64,000 nucleotides of DNA from the NCBI GenBank assembly GCA_965228615.1, contig CBDDHT010000004.1, positions 3,162,001 through 3,226,000 of the forward strand. The letters run 5' to 3'. The translations under genes were made by a program, and so were the position numbers. This document shows positions 16,310 through 24,683 of the stretch, one piece after another; position 1 is the stretch's first letter; the number at the start of each line of letters is the position of its first letter. The notes under the pieces were generated by a model. The model had not been told where the DNA came from. It searched no databases and was given only the letters and a program-made list of their open reading frames with translations. This DNA comes from CBDDHT01 sp965228615 (GTDB taxonomy: Bacteria > Pseudomonadota > Alphaproteobacteria > Rhizobiales > Methyloligellaceae).

Positions 16310-16732
16310 GACTTGAATGCGTCGCAGCGCGCAGACACCGGGCGGCCTGCGATCGAACTTGGCCGGCTCACGAAACGCAGCGAATTTTTGAGGCTGAGGG
16401 GAGGCCCGTCCTGGAAAAGCGCGAGCTTTGTTCTGGTATCGCGGCCTCAAGACCGGCCTTGCGACGGTCCGGGCGCTTCTGCGCGCTTCGGATTCACCGT
16501 GACAAAACGTATTGGCAATGCGGTCAAACGCAACCGGGCCCGAAGGCGGCTGCGCGAAGCCGTACGGCTGACCGCGCCAGATCATGCAAAACCAGGCCTC
16601 GACTATGTCGTCATCGCACGGACCGGTGCGTTGAATCGCGCCTTTACAGCCATCCTTATGGAGTTAGAAGTCGCTTTCGATAGACTTGATCGGCAGGATC
16701 GGTCAAAACGCAGCCGGAAGATCAACCATTGA
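16310..16732 (+). CDS. rnpA: Ribonuclease P protein component
   Basis: RnpA supports the RNA subunit of RNase P in tRNA 5' maturation. The signature block is RFGFTVTKRIGNAVKRNRAR followed by RRLREAVR, preceded by LGRLTKRSEFLRLR and followed by DYVVIART. The frame is open from 16196, but that would overlap rpmH by over 100 nt and give an extension foreign to the family. A TTG at 16310 gives 140 residues and the usual rpmH-rnpA spacing. The ribosome site is weak, so the exact start is uncertain. A yidD gene, often found next, is missing here, and yidC follows after 54 nt. Confidence 0.93.
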   Translation, partial: DLNASQRADTGRPAIELGRLTKRSEFLRLRGGPSWKSASFVLVSRPQDRPCDGPGASARFGFTVTKRIGNAVKRNRARRRLREAVRLTAPDHAKPGLDYVVIARTGALNRAFTAILMELEVAFDRLDRQDRSKRSRKINH

Positions 16733-16786
16733 GAGCCGAGGTCGCCGCGACATTAACTTTAGGCGTCGTGGGAACGGGACAGGGTC

Positions 16787-18673
16787 ATGGACGAAAATAC
16801 CCGTAATCTAATTCTTGCAGCGGTGCTCTCCTTCGCCGTTCTCATCGCCTGGCAGGCTTTCTATGGCGCGCCCAAGCTGAGGGAACAGCAGGCGCAGCAG
16901 CGGGCTGCTCAGCAGCAGAAAATTCAACAACAGCAGCAACAGGCAGCCGGACAGCCACAGACGCATGTGCCGCAGCCCGGTAGCAGCGCACCCGTGAGCC
17001 CTCCCGTGGCTGTCGGGACGCCCGCTCCCGCCGTTGGTGTGCCCGGCTCCGTAGCGCCGCCGGCGCCCGTTCCCGGCACCGTCGGATCCAATCGCGACGC
17101 ACTCCTCAAAGCATCGCCACGGATTGCTATCGAAACATCAAGCCTAACCGGGTCGATTTCGCTAAGAGGCGGTCGCATCGACGACGTTGTTTTACGCAAG
17201 TATCGGAATACGGTGAAACTCGACAGCGGCAATGTGGTGCTGTTTTCGCCTCGCGGTGCGCCCAATCCCTATTTTGCAGAGCATGGCTGGGTCGGCGCAG
17301 CGGGCAGCACGGCCAAGCTCCCGACGGGCGACACGCTCTGGCAAACTGAATCGTCCGGCAATCTGACACCTTCGACACCCGCGCGGCTTGTTTGGGACAA
17401 TGGCGAAGGTCTGATCTTCCGCCGCACGATCTCTATCGACGATCAGTTCCTCTTTACGATCTCCCAAACGGTTGAGAACAAGACGGCCGCGGCTGTCACG
17501 CTCTATTCCTACGGGTTGGTCACACGTACCAACACGCCCAAACTCGAAGGCTTCTTCATTCTGCACGAGGGGCTGCTCGGGGTCGTTGGTGAAAACGGCC
17601 ACGAAGAAGTAGATTACGATGACATCCTCGAATCGAAACAGATCAACTACGACGGTCTGGTCGGCGGTTGGTTCGGGATCACCGACAAATATTGGGCGAG
17701 CGCCGTCATTCCAGACCAGACGCAACCGTTTCGCGGGGGCTTCAGTGGCAAATCGACCGTTGCCGGAAATAGATTTCAGGCCGACTTCCTCGGCGCGCCG
17801 GTGACTATTGCGGCGGGAGCGACTGGTGCCGCACAGAGCCTGCTATTCGCCGGCGCCAAAGAAGTCAATGTCATCGACAGCTATGGTGAGAAGAACAACA
17901 TCAAGCAGTTCGATCTGATGATCGACTGGGGTTGGCTTTACTTTCTCACCAAGCCGCTCTTCTTCGCGCTCGACTATCTTTACCGGCTGCTGGGCAATTT
18001 CGGACTGGCGATCCTTGGCGTCACGATCATTATCAAGCTGATCCTCTTCCCGCTCGCGAACAAATCCTATGTGTCCATGAGCCGGATGAAAAAGCTCCAG
18101 CCTGAGATGTTGAAGATCAAAGAGCGCTACGGAGACGACCGGGCACGCCAGCAGAAGGCGATGATGGAACTCTATCAGAAGGAGAAGGTGAACCCGGCAT
18201 CCGGCTGCCTTCCTATTCTGGTCCAGATTCCCGTCTTCTTTGCGCTCTACAAAGTCCTCTTCGTTACGATCGAAATGCGTCATGCGCCCTTCTATGGGTG
18301 GATCCAGGATCTGTCCGCGCCCGATCCGACGAGCCTGTTCAACGGATTTGGCTTGTGGCCCTTGCCTTTCGACCTGCCGCTATGGGCGACGATCGGCATC
18401 TGGCCACTCATTATGGGCGTGACCATGTTTGTTCAGATGAAACTGAACCCGGCACCACCGGATCCTGTTCAGGCCAAGATCTTCACCTGGATGCCTGTCT
18501 TCTTCACCTTCCTGCTGGCGCCGTTCCCGGCGGGTTTGGTGATCTATTGGGCCTGGAACAATCTGCTTTCGGTCATTCAGCAGTCCGTGATCATGCACCG
18601 GCAGGGCGTAGAGATCACGTTGTTCGAAAATCTGGGTATCAAGAAGCCGTCGAACCAGGACACGAAAACCTAG
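16787..18673 (+). CDS. yidC: Membrane protein insertase YidC
   Basis: This 628-residue inner-membrane insertase has a first membrane helix at 7-27 (LILAAVLSFAVLIAWQAFYG). A Gln/Ala-rich then Pro-rich linker (about 35-100) leads to the large periplasmic beta domain of Gram-negative YidC. The conserved C-terminal five-helix core includes NKSYVSMSRMKKLQPEM, NPASGCLPILVQIPVFFALY and the end FPAGLVIYWAWNNLLSVIQQ. The hydrophilic-groove arginine is expected in the first core helix region. YidC inserts small membrane proteins alone or with SecYEG. The start has GGGACAGGG upstream. The position after rnpA is conserved in the class. Confidence 0.97.
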   Translation: MDENTRNLILAAVLSFAVLIAWQAFYGAPKLREQQAQQRAAQQQKIQQQQQQAAGQPQTHVPQPGSSAPVSPPVAVGTPAPAVGVPGSVAPPAPVPGTVGSNRDALLKASPRIAIETSSLTGSISLRGGRIDDVVLRKYRNTVKLDSGNVVLFSPRGAPNPYFAEHGWVGAAGSTAKLPTGDTLWQTESSGNLTPSTPARLVWDNGEGLIFRRTISIDDQFLFTISQTVENKTAAAVTLYSYGLVTRTNTPKLEGFFILHEGLLGVVGENGHEEVDYDDILESKQINYDGLVGGWFGITDKYWASAVIPDQTQPFRGGFSGKSTVAGNRFQADFLGAPVTIAAGATGAAQSLLFAGAKEVNVIDSYGEKNNIKQFDLMIDWGWLYFLTKPLFFALDYLYRLLGNFGLAILGVTIIIKLILFPLANKSYVSMSRMKKLQPEMLKIKERYGDDRARQQKAMMELYQKEKVNPASGCLPILVQIPVFFALYKVLFVTIEMRHAPFYGWIQDLSAPDPTSLFNGFGLWPLPFDLPLWATIGIWPLIMGVTMFVQMKLNPAPPDPVQAKIFTWMPVFFTFLLAPFPAGLVIYWAWNNLLSVIQQSVIMHRQGVEITLFENLGIKKPSNQDTKT

Positions 18674-18720
18674 TGTCTGTACAGCGACTGGCTTAGACTC
18701 TCGCGGAGACCAACCCTCCT

Positions 18721-18833
18721 TCGTCATTGCCGGACTTGATCCGACAATCTGTGCAATCTTTGCGGATGGTCGTATGTGCCGGTGCCGTGGCGAGCGCGAC
18801 CATGGATAGTCGGATCAAGTCCGGTTAAGACGA
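18721..18833. repeat. REP-like imperfect inverted repeat
   Basis: TCGTCATTGCCGGACTTGAT... (18721-18753) and 18801-18833 are inverted relative to each other. They share the perfect 16-bp core CCGGACTTGATCCGAC (18730-18745) and its complement (18809-18824). The core resembles the dispersed palindromic elements common between genes in alphaproteobacteria. The two arms are separated by about 48 bp that could form the head of a cruciform or RNA stem after yidC. Confidence 0.7.
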
Positions 18834-18901
18834 TGTGGTTGGGCCATCGTCCGGGGCGAGACATATGGCACTCACCAGCGGCATAGATTGGAATTCGGAC
18901 T

Positions 18902-19552
18902 ATGACGACCGAGAGCGACACCGAATTCACCGACGAGCAGCTACATGCCGGTATCACCCTTTTCCGCATGCCATGCGATTTCGTCAAAGGCGTCGTCAAT
19001 GTGGACGGACTGCCCGAGGCGCGCTCTCTAGAAGTGGCCTTTGCGGGCCGTTCCAATGTCGGGAAATCGAGTCTTCTGAATGCGCTCGTCGCGCGCAAAG
19101 CGCTCGCACGAACATCCAACACGCCCGGGCGAACCCGCGAGGTTAATTTCTTCGCGCTTGGCGACGAGGTTTTTCTCGTCGATCTGCCAGGCTATGGCTA
19201 TGCACGCGCCGCCAAGACCGAGGTCAAGGGATGGAACCGCCTCATTCAGGATTATCTCAAGGGGCGCCAGGCCCTCCGCCGTGTGTTCCTCCTGGTCGAC
19301 GCCCGCCACGGTTTGAAACACACGGATGAACCGATCCTCTCGCTGATGGATGTCGCTGCCGTCTCTTATCAGGTGGTTCTCACCAAGACCGACAAACTGA
19401 AGACGGGCGCGCTCGAGAAAGTACACGCGGCAACCCTTGCCGCACTCGCCAAACACCCGGCGGCGCATCCGCAGGTCCTTGCAACCTCCGCCAACAAGGG
19501 CACGGGTCTCGACGATCTGCGTGCGACCATCGCAACCCTATTGCTGCAATGA
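18902..19552 (+). CDS. engB: Ribosome biogenesis GTP-binding protein EngB/YsxC/YihA
   Basis: This 216-residue GTPase acts in assembly of the large ribosomal subunit. The G1 loop is FAGRSNVGKSSLLNAL, the G2 region is RTSNTPGRTREVNFF, G3 is LVDLPGYGYA, G4 is LTKTDKLK and G5 is ATSANKGTG. The size is normal for the family. The order yidC-engB-argB is conserved in Rhizobiales, and this gene lies 228 nt after yidC beyond a REP-like repeat. It ends 62 nt before argB, so one transcript is possible. Confidence 0.96.
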   Translation: MTTESDTEFTDEQLHAGITLFRMPCDFVKGVVNVDGLPEARSLEVAFAGRSNVGKSSLLNALVARKALARTSNTPGRTREVNFFALGDEVFLVDLPGYGYARAAKTEVKGWNRLIQDYLKGRQALRRVFLLVDARHGLKHTDEPILSLMDVAAVSYQVVLTKTDKLKTGALEKVHAATLAALAKHPAAHPQVLATSANKGTGLDDLRATIATLLLQ

Positions 19553-19614
19553 CATTGCCAGTCTTTGCCCAGAGGCTATAAGAGGCTCATCCTTCTCGCC
19601 CGAGGCGCGTATTC

Positions 19615-20562
19615 ATGGCAAACGACAATCCCGATTCCCCATCCCCAGCCGGCTCGGTCGCTGAGCAGGCTCATGCCCAGGCCAGGTTCCTCTCCGAGGC
19701 CCTGCCCTATATGCAGCGTTACGACACACAGACGGTCGTCGTGAAATATGGCGGTCATGCCATGGGCGATGCCGCCCTTTCGGCCCGCTTCGCGCGTGAC
19801 ATCACGCTCCTGAAGCAATCCGGCGTCAATCCGGTCGTGGTGCACGGCGGTGGACCCCAAATCGGCGCTTTACTCGGCAAACTCGGTATCGAGAGCGAGT
19901 TTGCCGGCGGGCTTCGAGTCACGGACAAGGAAACGATCGACGTAGTCGAGATGGTTCTTGCCGGATCCATCAACAAATCGATCGTGGCCCAGATCAATGC
20001 CGCCGGAGGGCGCGCCGTCGGCATTTCCGGCAAGGATGCCGGCCTGATGATCGCGCGAAAGATGGAAAAGACGATCGTCGATCCGTCGTCCAATATCGAG
20101 AAAGCCGTCGATCTCGGCTTCGTCGGCGAGCCGACCAAGGTCGATCCGCATATCGTGGAAGTGCTTGCCGCGTCCGACCTCATACCGGTCATCGCGCCGG
20201 TCGCTATGAGCCGGGACGGGCAGACGCTAAACATCAATGCCGATACATTTGCTGGCGAACTGGCTGCAAAAATGCTTGCCAAGCGCCTTCTTTTGCTTAC
20301 TGACGTTCAGGGCGTGCTCGACAAGTCCGGAGCACTTGTTCCGGAGCTGACGATCACAGAAGCTCAAGACCTGATGGCGGACGGAACGATTTCCGGTGGT
20401 ATGATCCCGAAGATCGAGAGTTGCATTCAGGTGGTCCAGAATGGTGTTGAAGCCGTCGTCATCATGGATGGCAAGGTGCCGCATTCCGTCCTGCTGGAAC
20501 TTTTCACGGAACACGGATCGGGAACACTGCTTGGCAAATCCCGCAACACGGAAAGCTCATAA
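19615..20562 (+). CDS. argB: Acetylglutamate kinase
   Basis: ArgB phosphorylates N-acetylglutamate with ATP, the second step of arginine synthesis. The 315-residue protein shows the amino-acid kinase fold: VVKYGGHAMGD near residue 43, VVHGGGPQIGALL near 80, the substrate loop KDAGLMIARK, NINADTFAGELAAK and GGMIPKIESCIQVVQNGVEA near the end. The last is a substrate and ATP site motif. The N-terminal extension (EQAHAQARFLSEALPYMQ) is the type found in arginine-inhibited hexameric enzymes, so feedback control is likely. It is the first gene of a run through the HAD phosphatase, dapD and dapE. Confidence 0.97.
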   Translation: MANDNPDSPSPAGSVAEQAHAQARFLSEALPYMQRYDTQTVVVKYGGHAMGDAALSARFARDITLLKQSGVNPVVVHGGGPQIGALLGKLGIESEFAGGLRVTDKETIDVVEMVLAGSINKSIVAQINAAGGRAVGISGKDAGLMIARKMEKTIVDPSSNIEKAVDLGFVGEPTKVDPHIVEVLAASDLIPVIAPVAMSRDGQTLNINADTFAGELAAKMLAKRLLLLTDVQGVLDKSGALVPELTITEAQDLMADGTISGGMIPKIESCIQVVQNGVEAVVIMDGKVPHSVLLELFTEHGSGTLLGKSRNTESS

Positions 20563-20577
20563 AAGGACACAAGCCGC

Positions 20578-21291
20578 GTGAAGCGTTTCTCAGATACATC
20601 CACTTGGATTTTCGACCTGGACAACACGCTCTATCCGGCCGAGTGCAATCTGTTTGTCCAGATTGTCGACAAGATGAATGATTTCATCGTCGATCGCTTC
20701 GGGATGAGTAAGGAGGAAGCATCCGCCCTGAGACGGCAATACTATCTCGACCACGGAACAACGCTTGCCGGTCTCATGAAAGTCAACCAAATCGAACCGG
20801 AATATTTCCTGGACTTCGTTCACGATATCGATCTCGATGTGGTTGCTCCCGCACCGGACCTTGCAGAGAAGATCGAAGCGCTGCCGGGACGGCGCTATAT
20901 TTTTACCAACGGCTCACGCCTGCACGCCGAACGCGTTGCCGGCAAGGTCGGCGTCCTGCATCTCTTCGATGAGATCTATGACATCACGGCGGCCGGATAT
21001 ATCCCGAAACCGCACCGGTCCGCTTACGATCTGTTCCTGCGCTCGCATGATGTCGCGCCACAGTCCGCCGCAATGTTCGAGGATATGCCCCACAATCTGG
21101 AAACGGCGCACGATCTCGGCATGGCAACCGTTCTGGTGACTTCTCCCACTGTCGACCATCCTGCCAAGACCGCTATTGCGGGTTGGGAGGCGCTGCCGGA
21201 ACATATTCATCACATGACGGAAGATCTGACGGCATTCCTCGACGATGTCGGCAACGTCATCGCATCACCAGGTCCAACCACGGCGGATTGA
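20578..21291 (+). CDS. HAD-family pyrimidine 5'-nucleotidase
   Basis: This 237-residue HAD hydrolase begins at a GTG (20578), 15 nt after argB. Motif I is FDLDNTLYP with nucleophile Asp near residue 13. Motif II is FTNGSR. The motif III lysine is in PKPHRSAYD, and motif IV is FEDMPHNLETAHDLGM. The sequence and the insertion after motif I match the SDT1/PPN1-type pyrimidine 5'-nucleotidases, which dephosphorylate UMP or CMP or remove pyridoxal or nicotinamide nucleotides. The place between argB and dapD is conserved in alphaproteobacteria. The exact substrate cannot be read from the sequence. Confidence 0.88.
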   Translation: MKRFSDTSTWIFDLDNTLYPAECNLFVQIVDKMNDFIVDRFGMSKEEASALRRQYYLDHGTTLAGLMKVNQIEPEYFLDFVHDIDLDVVAPAPDLAEKIEALPGRRYIFTNGSRLHAERVAGKVGVLHLFDEIYDITAAGYIPKPHRSAYDLFLRSHDVAPQSAAMFEDMPHNLETAHDLGMATVLVTSPTVDHPAKTAIAGWEALPEHIHHMTEDLTAFLDDVGNVIASPGPTTAD

Positions 21292-21378
21292 CAGCCGGTT
21301 ATCTGCCGCGCGACAAAGGCAAAAATCAAACCCCGCTAACGACCTTTGCTCGACAATCACAGGACAGGTGCGCAACCC

Positions 21379-22224
21379 ATGGCCCACGACCAACTCAAGA
21401 CCATCATCGACGGTGCATTCGACAATGCCGATACGATCGGCCCGGACACGACCGGTGAAGTGCGCGAGGCTGTCGAGACGGCCCTTGACCTCATGGATAG
21501 CGGCGAAGCACGGGTTGCCGAGCGGCAGGGCAATCAAGATTGGGTCGTGAACCAGTGGCTCAAGAAAGCCGTCCTCTTGTCTTTCCGTCTCAACGACATG
21601 GAGATGATCGAAGGGGGCCCCGGCGGCGCGCCCTGGTGGGACAAAGTGCAATCGAAATTTCTCGGTTGGAGCGAGGAGGATTTCCGGAAGGCCGGGTTCC
21701 GGCCCGTTCCCGGATGTGTGGTCCGGCGGTCTGCCTATGTTGCGCCGGGTGCCATCCTGATGCCGAGCTTCGTCAACCTCGGGGCCTATGTGGGCGAGGG
21801 AACAATGGTGGATACATGGGTCACGGTCGGATCCTGCGCCCAGATCGGCGCCAATGTGCATCTGTCGGGCGGCGTCGGAATCGGCGGTGTGCTGGAGCCG
21901 CTGCAGGCTGGCCCGGTTATCATCGAGGACAATTGCTTCGTCGGCGCCCGGTCGGAAGTGGTGGAAGGCGTTGTGGTCCGAGAAGGAGCCGTGCTCGCCA
22001 TGGGCGTCTTCATCAGCGCATCGACCAAGATCATCAATCGCGATACAGGTGAAGTCCATATCGGCGAAGTCCCCGCATACTCGGTGGTCGTTCCGGGAGC
22101 ATTGCCTGGCAAAGCTCTGCCTGACGGATCGCCCGGGCCCTCGCTATACTGTGCCGTGATCGTCAAGACGGTCGACGAGCAGACACGAGCCAAAACATCG
22201 ATCAATGATTTGCTGCGAGACTAA
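21379..22224 (+). CDS. dapD: 2,3,4,5-tetrahydropyridine-2,6-dicarboxylate N-succinyltransferase
   Basis: DapD transfers succinyl from succinyl-CoA to tetrahydrodipicolinate in the succinylase branch of lysine and diaminopimelate synthesis. The 281-residue protein starts at the ATG at 21379, giving MAHDQLKTIIDGAF, rather than at the in-frame TTG at 21346. The left-handed beta-helix hexapeptide repeats run from about residue 115 (SAYVAPGAILMPSFVNLGAY) to about 220. An N-terminal helical domain contains WDKVQSKFLGWSEEDF, and a flexible C-terminal tail follows. dapE two genes downstream catalyses a later step of the same branch. Confidence 0.97.
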   Translation: MAHDQLKTIIDGAFDNADTIGPDTTGEVREAVETALDLMDSGEARVAERQGNQDWVVNQWLKKAVLLSFRLNDMEMIEGGPGGAPWWDKVQSKFLGWSEEDFRKAGFRPVPGCVVRRSAYVAPGAILMPSFVNLGAYVGEGTMVDTWVTVGSCAQIGANVHLSGGVGIGGVLEPLQAGPVIIEDNCFVGARSEVVEGVVVREGAVLAMGVFISASTKIINRDTGEVHIGEVPAYSVVVPGALPGKALPDGSPGPSLYCAVIVKTVDEQTRAKTSINDLLRD

Positions 22225-22251
22225 ATCCCAGAAACGAAGTGGGGCCATGCG

Positions 22252-22746
22252 ATGGATCGCCTGCATCTGAATTACCTTTTCCTGGCCATTGATGGACGAA
22301 TTCCGCGCAAGGCATATTGGATTGGATTCGCAGTCATCATTGTCGGCTATATCGTTCTTGCGACGATCCTGTCGTTTGCTATGAACATTACGCTGGAAGA
22401 GATGGTCGCACAGGATCCGAAAACAGTATGGTTGAATATCATCCTGACATTGGTGTTTCTCTATCCAAGCATCGCAGTCTTCGCAAAACGCCTGCACGAC
22501 CGAAATCGCTCCGCATTGTGGCTCATTCTTGCCTATGGGTTGGGATTGGTGGGCTTGGTGTTTGAACTGGCGGGACTTGCAGGTACACCGGAAGAGCCGG
22601 CATCGGCTATGATTGTCCTGGGTCTCGTATCACTGATCGTGAACGTCTGGCTGTTCATCGAATGCGGTTTCATCAAGGGAACGCCGGGTGAAAACCAATA
22701 CGGTCCCGATCCTCTCGGCGGCGCACCTGACGCAAGCTACGACTGA
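22252..22746 (+). CDS. DUF805 membrane protein
   Basis: This 164-residue protein has four predicted membrane helices. The DUF805 signature is evident: a first segment with LNYLFLAIDGRIPRKAYWIG, a second helix (VIIVGYIVLATILSF), the strongly conserved PSIAVFAKRLHDRNRSALW, and a final helix followed by GTPGENQYGPDPLGG. The family's role is not established. It sits between dapD and a small two-helix membrane protein in a compact rightward run. The ATG at 22252 has GGGGCC upstream. An envelope function linked to diaminopimelate supply is only a guess from position. Confidence 0.9.
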   Translation: MDRLHLNYLFLAIDGRIPRKAYWIGFAVIIVGYIVLATILSFAMNITLEEMVAQDPKTVWLNIILTLVFLYPSIAVFAKRLHDRNRSALWLILAYGLGLVGLVFELAGLAGTPEEPASAMIVLGLVSLIVNVWLFIECGFIKGTPGENQYGPDPLGGAPDASYD

Positions 22747-22771
22747 GGCGTCCGCGACCGGGATACACGCC

Positions 22772-23497
22772 ATGCCGACCTATCGCTCACTCGACGCCGA
22801 CCATATTGTCCGCACGATCGAGATCCTGAAACTCAGGATCGAAGAACGGTTCCCTGGCCGCGGTCTCGGCAAGGTTTGCGGCGCTCTCATCGATGTAGCC
22901 AAATTCTCCTCAACCGAAGCACGCCTTCTGGCAAAACCGAATCTCCTACTGAGAGCGCTGATTGCCGCAATCGTAATCGCAGGCGGCGTTATCTTCATCT
23001 ATGTGGGAACGTTTCTGAATTTCTCGAAGATCACTACCGAAGCCTTTGGTCTGGTGCAGGGACTGGAAGCTGCGATCAATACAGCATTGTTGGGTGGACT
23101 CGGTATTGCCTTTCTGGTGACGGCGGAGGAGCGCCTCAAGCGACGACGCGCGCTTAAGGATCTGCATGAGTTGCGATCCATCATTCATGTCATCGACATG
23201 CATCAGCTGACCAAGGATCCCAGTGCCCTCGTTGGCGACTCCACGACAACCGAGCATTCACCGAAAAGGCCTTTCACCCGTTTCGAGTTGATGCGCTATC
23301 TCGATTATTGCACCGAGATGCTGTCGCTGTCGGGCAAGGTCGCGGCTCTTTATGCGGATCATTTTCCCGACAAGGTCGTCGTGGAAGCGGTGAACGATCT
23401 GGAGAACATCTCAACGGCGCTCAGTCGGAAAATCTGGCAGAAAATCATGATCCTGCATCGTTTTGAGGATGAGGCCGTTGGCAAACCCGAAATCTGA
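22772..23497 (+). CDS. Hypothetical membrane protein next to dapE
   Basis: The ATG at 22772 gives 241 residues. An upstream frame from 22688 would overlap DUF805 and adds nothing conserved-looking. The N-terminal 65 residues are charged and helical (IVRTIEILKLRIEERFPGRG). Two membrane segments follow (LLRALIAAIVIAGGVIFIYV, and INTALLGGLGIAFLVTA). The rest is a cytoplasmic helical domain with ELRSIIHVIDMHQLTKDP and LMRYLDYCTEMLSLSGKVAA. I recognise no family function. Its end overlaps the dapE start by 20-30 nt, so the two are translationally linked. Conservation next to dapE would be worth noting. Confidence 0.7.
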   Translation: MPTYRSLDADHIVRTIEILKLRIEERFPGRGLGKVCGALIDVAKFSSTEARLLAKPNLLLRALIAAIVIAGGVIFIYVGTFLNFSKITTEAFGLVQGLEAAINTALLGGLGIAFLVTAEERLKRRRALKDLHELRSIIHVIDMHQLTKDPSALVGDSTTTEHSPKRPFTRFELMRYLDYCTEMLSLSGKVAALYADHFPDKVVVEAVNDLENISTALSRKIWQKIMILHRFEDEAVGKPEI

Positions 23498-24653
23498 TCC
23501 AATCGCGCTGGCCAAGTCACTCATCCGATGTCCAAGCGTCACACCGGCTGAAGCCGGCGCACTCGGTGTCTTGGAGGATGCTCTTGCGCCCGCCGGGTTC
23601 GTCTGCCGCCGGATGCCGTTCTCCGAGCCCGGCACGCCTGATGTCGACAACCTGTTTGCCCGTTTCGGCGATGGTAGCCCGCACCTCTGTTTTGCGGGAC
23701 ACACGGATGTCGTGCCGACAGGGGATGAGAGCCTCTGGACCCATCCGCCATTTGCTGCCGATATCGTTGACGGCTGGCTCTTTGGACGCGGCGCGATCGA
23801 CATGAAGGGGGCCGTTGCCGCATTTGCGGCGGCCGTCCTGCAGATCCTCGAAGAGAATGGAAATACGGTTCCCGGATCTGTCAGCTTCCTGATTACCGGC
23901 GACGAGGAAGGGCCGGCGGTCAACGGCACGATCAAGATGCTCGAGATCCTGAAAGCCGAAAATCAGATTCCGGATCATTGCATCCTTGGCGAGCCCAGCA
24001 ATCCGACGCAGATCGGCGATGCGATCAAGATCGGACGACGCGGAAGCCATTCGGGACACCTGAGCGTCAAAGGCGTGCAGGGACATGTCGCCTATCCGGA
24101 AAAGGCTCGAAATCCCGTCAAAGGACTTCTCGCTGTGTTGAATAGTTTCATGGCAGAACCGCTCGATGCCGGCAGCGAGCAGTTTGCTGCCTCCAATCTT
24201 GAGATTACCAGCGTCGATGTTGGCAACCCCGCGACCAATATTATTCCTGCCATGGCCGAGGCTCGGTTCAACATCCGCTTCAATGATCGCCACACGGCAA
24301 TGTCACTTGAGTCTCGCTTGGAGAAGCAGGCGAGCGAAGCACTCGCCGGAACAGGTCTGAAACATGAGCTGTCATTTTCAGGAAATGCCGAGGCATTCGT
24401 GACGGCACCCGGCCCCTTGATCGATGCGTTGACGGAAGTGGTCTATGCGGTCACAGGTCGGCGCCCGGATCTCTCGACGGGGGGTGGAACGTCGGATGCG
24501 CGTTTCATTACCAACTACTGTCCGGTGATCGAATTCGGCTTGGTCAACAAGACCATCCATCAGGTAGATGAGCGAACGCCTGTGGCGGATCTCCAGGCCG
24601 TTACCGACATCTATAAACGCTTCATTCTCCGCTATTTCGAAGTTTTTGGTTAG
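23469..24653 (+). CDS. dapE: Succinyl-diaminopimelate desuccinylase
   Basis: DapE hydrolyses N-succinyl-LL-diaminopimelate to diaminopimelate, using two zinc ions. The M20 metallopeptidase motifs are visible: metal-binding FAGHTDVVPTG near residue 67, the bridging Asp region GAIDMKGAVAAF near 100 with catalytic ITGDEEGPAVNG near 135, and the C-terminal GGGTSDARFI. About 394 residues follow from the ATG at 23469. A TTG at 23478 with GAGG upstream is an equal candidate. The start lies inside the preceding membrane-protein gene. With dapD it completes two consecutive biochemical steps in the block, while dapC is not here. Confidence 0.96.
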   Translation: MRPLANPKSDPIALAKSLIRCPSVTPAEAGALGVLEDALAPAGFVCRRMPFSEPGTPDVDNLFARFGDGSPHLCFAGHTDVVPTGDESLWTHPPFAADIVDGWLFGRGAIDMKGAVAAFAAAVLQILEENGNTVPGSVSFLITGDEEGPAVNGTIKMLEILKAENQIPDHCILGEPSNPTQIGDAIKIGRRGSHSGHLSVKGVQGHVAYPEKARNPVKGLLAVLNSFMAEPLDAGSEQFAASNLEITSVDVGNPATNIIPAMAEARFNIRFNDRHTAMSLESRLEKQASEALAGTGLKHELSFSGNAEAFVTAPGPLIDALTEVVYAVTGRRPDLSTGGGTSDARFITNYCPVIEFGLVNKTIHQVDERTPVADLQAVTDIYKRFILRYFEVFG

Positions 24654-24683
24654 AGTCATTCCCGGCGATCTTCATGGCGGGAC

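Noticed and set aside
18721..18833. Intrinsic terminator of yidC
   Set aside because: The arms are about 48 bp apart and no T-run follows. The core matches a dispersed REP-like repeat.
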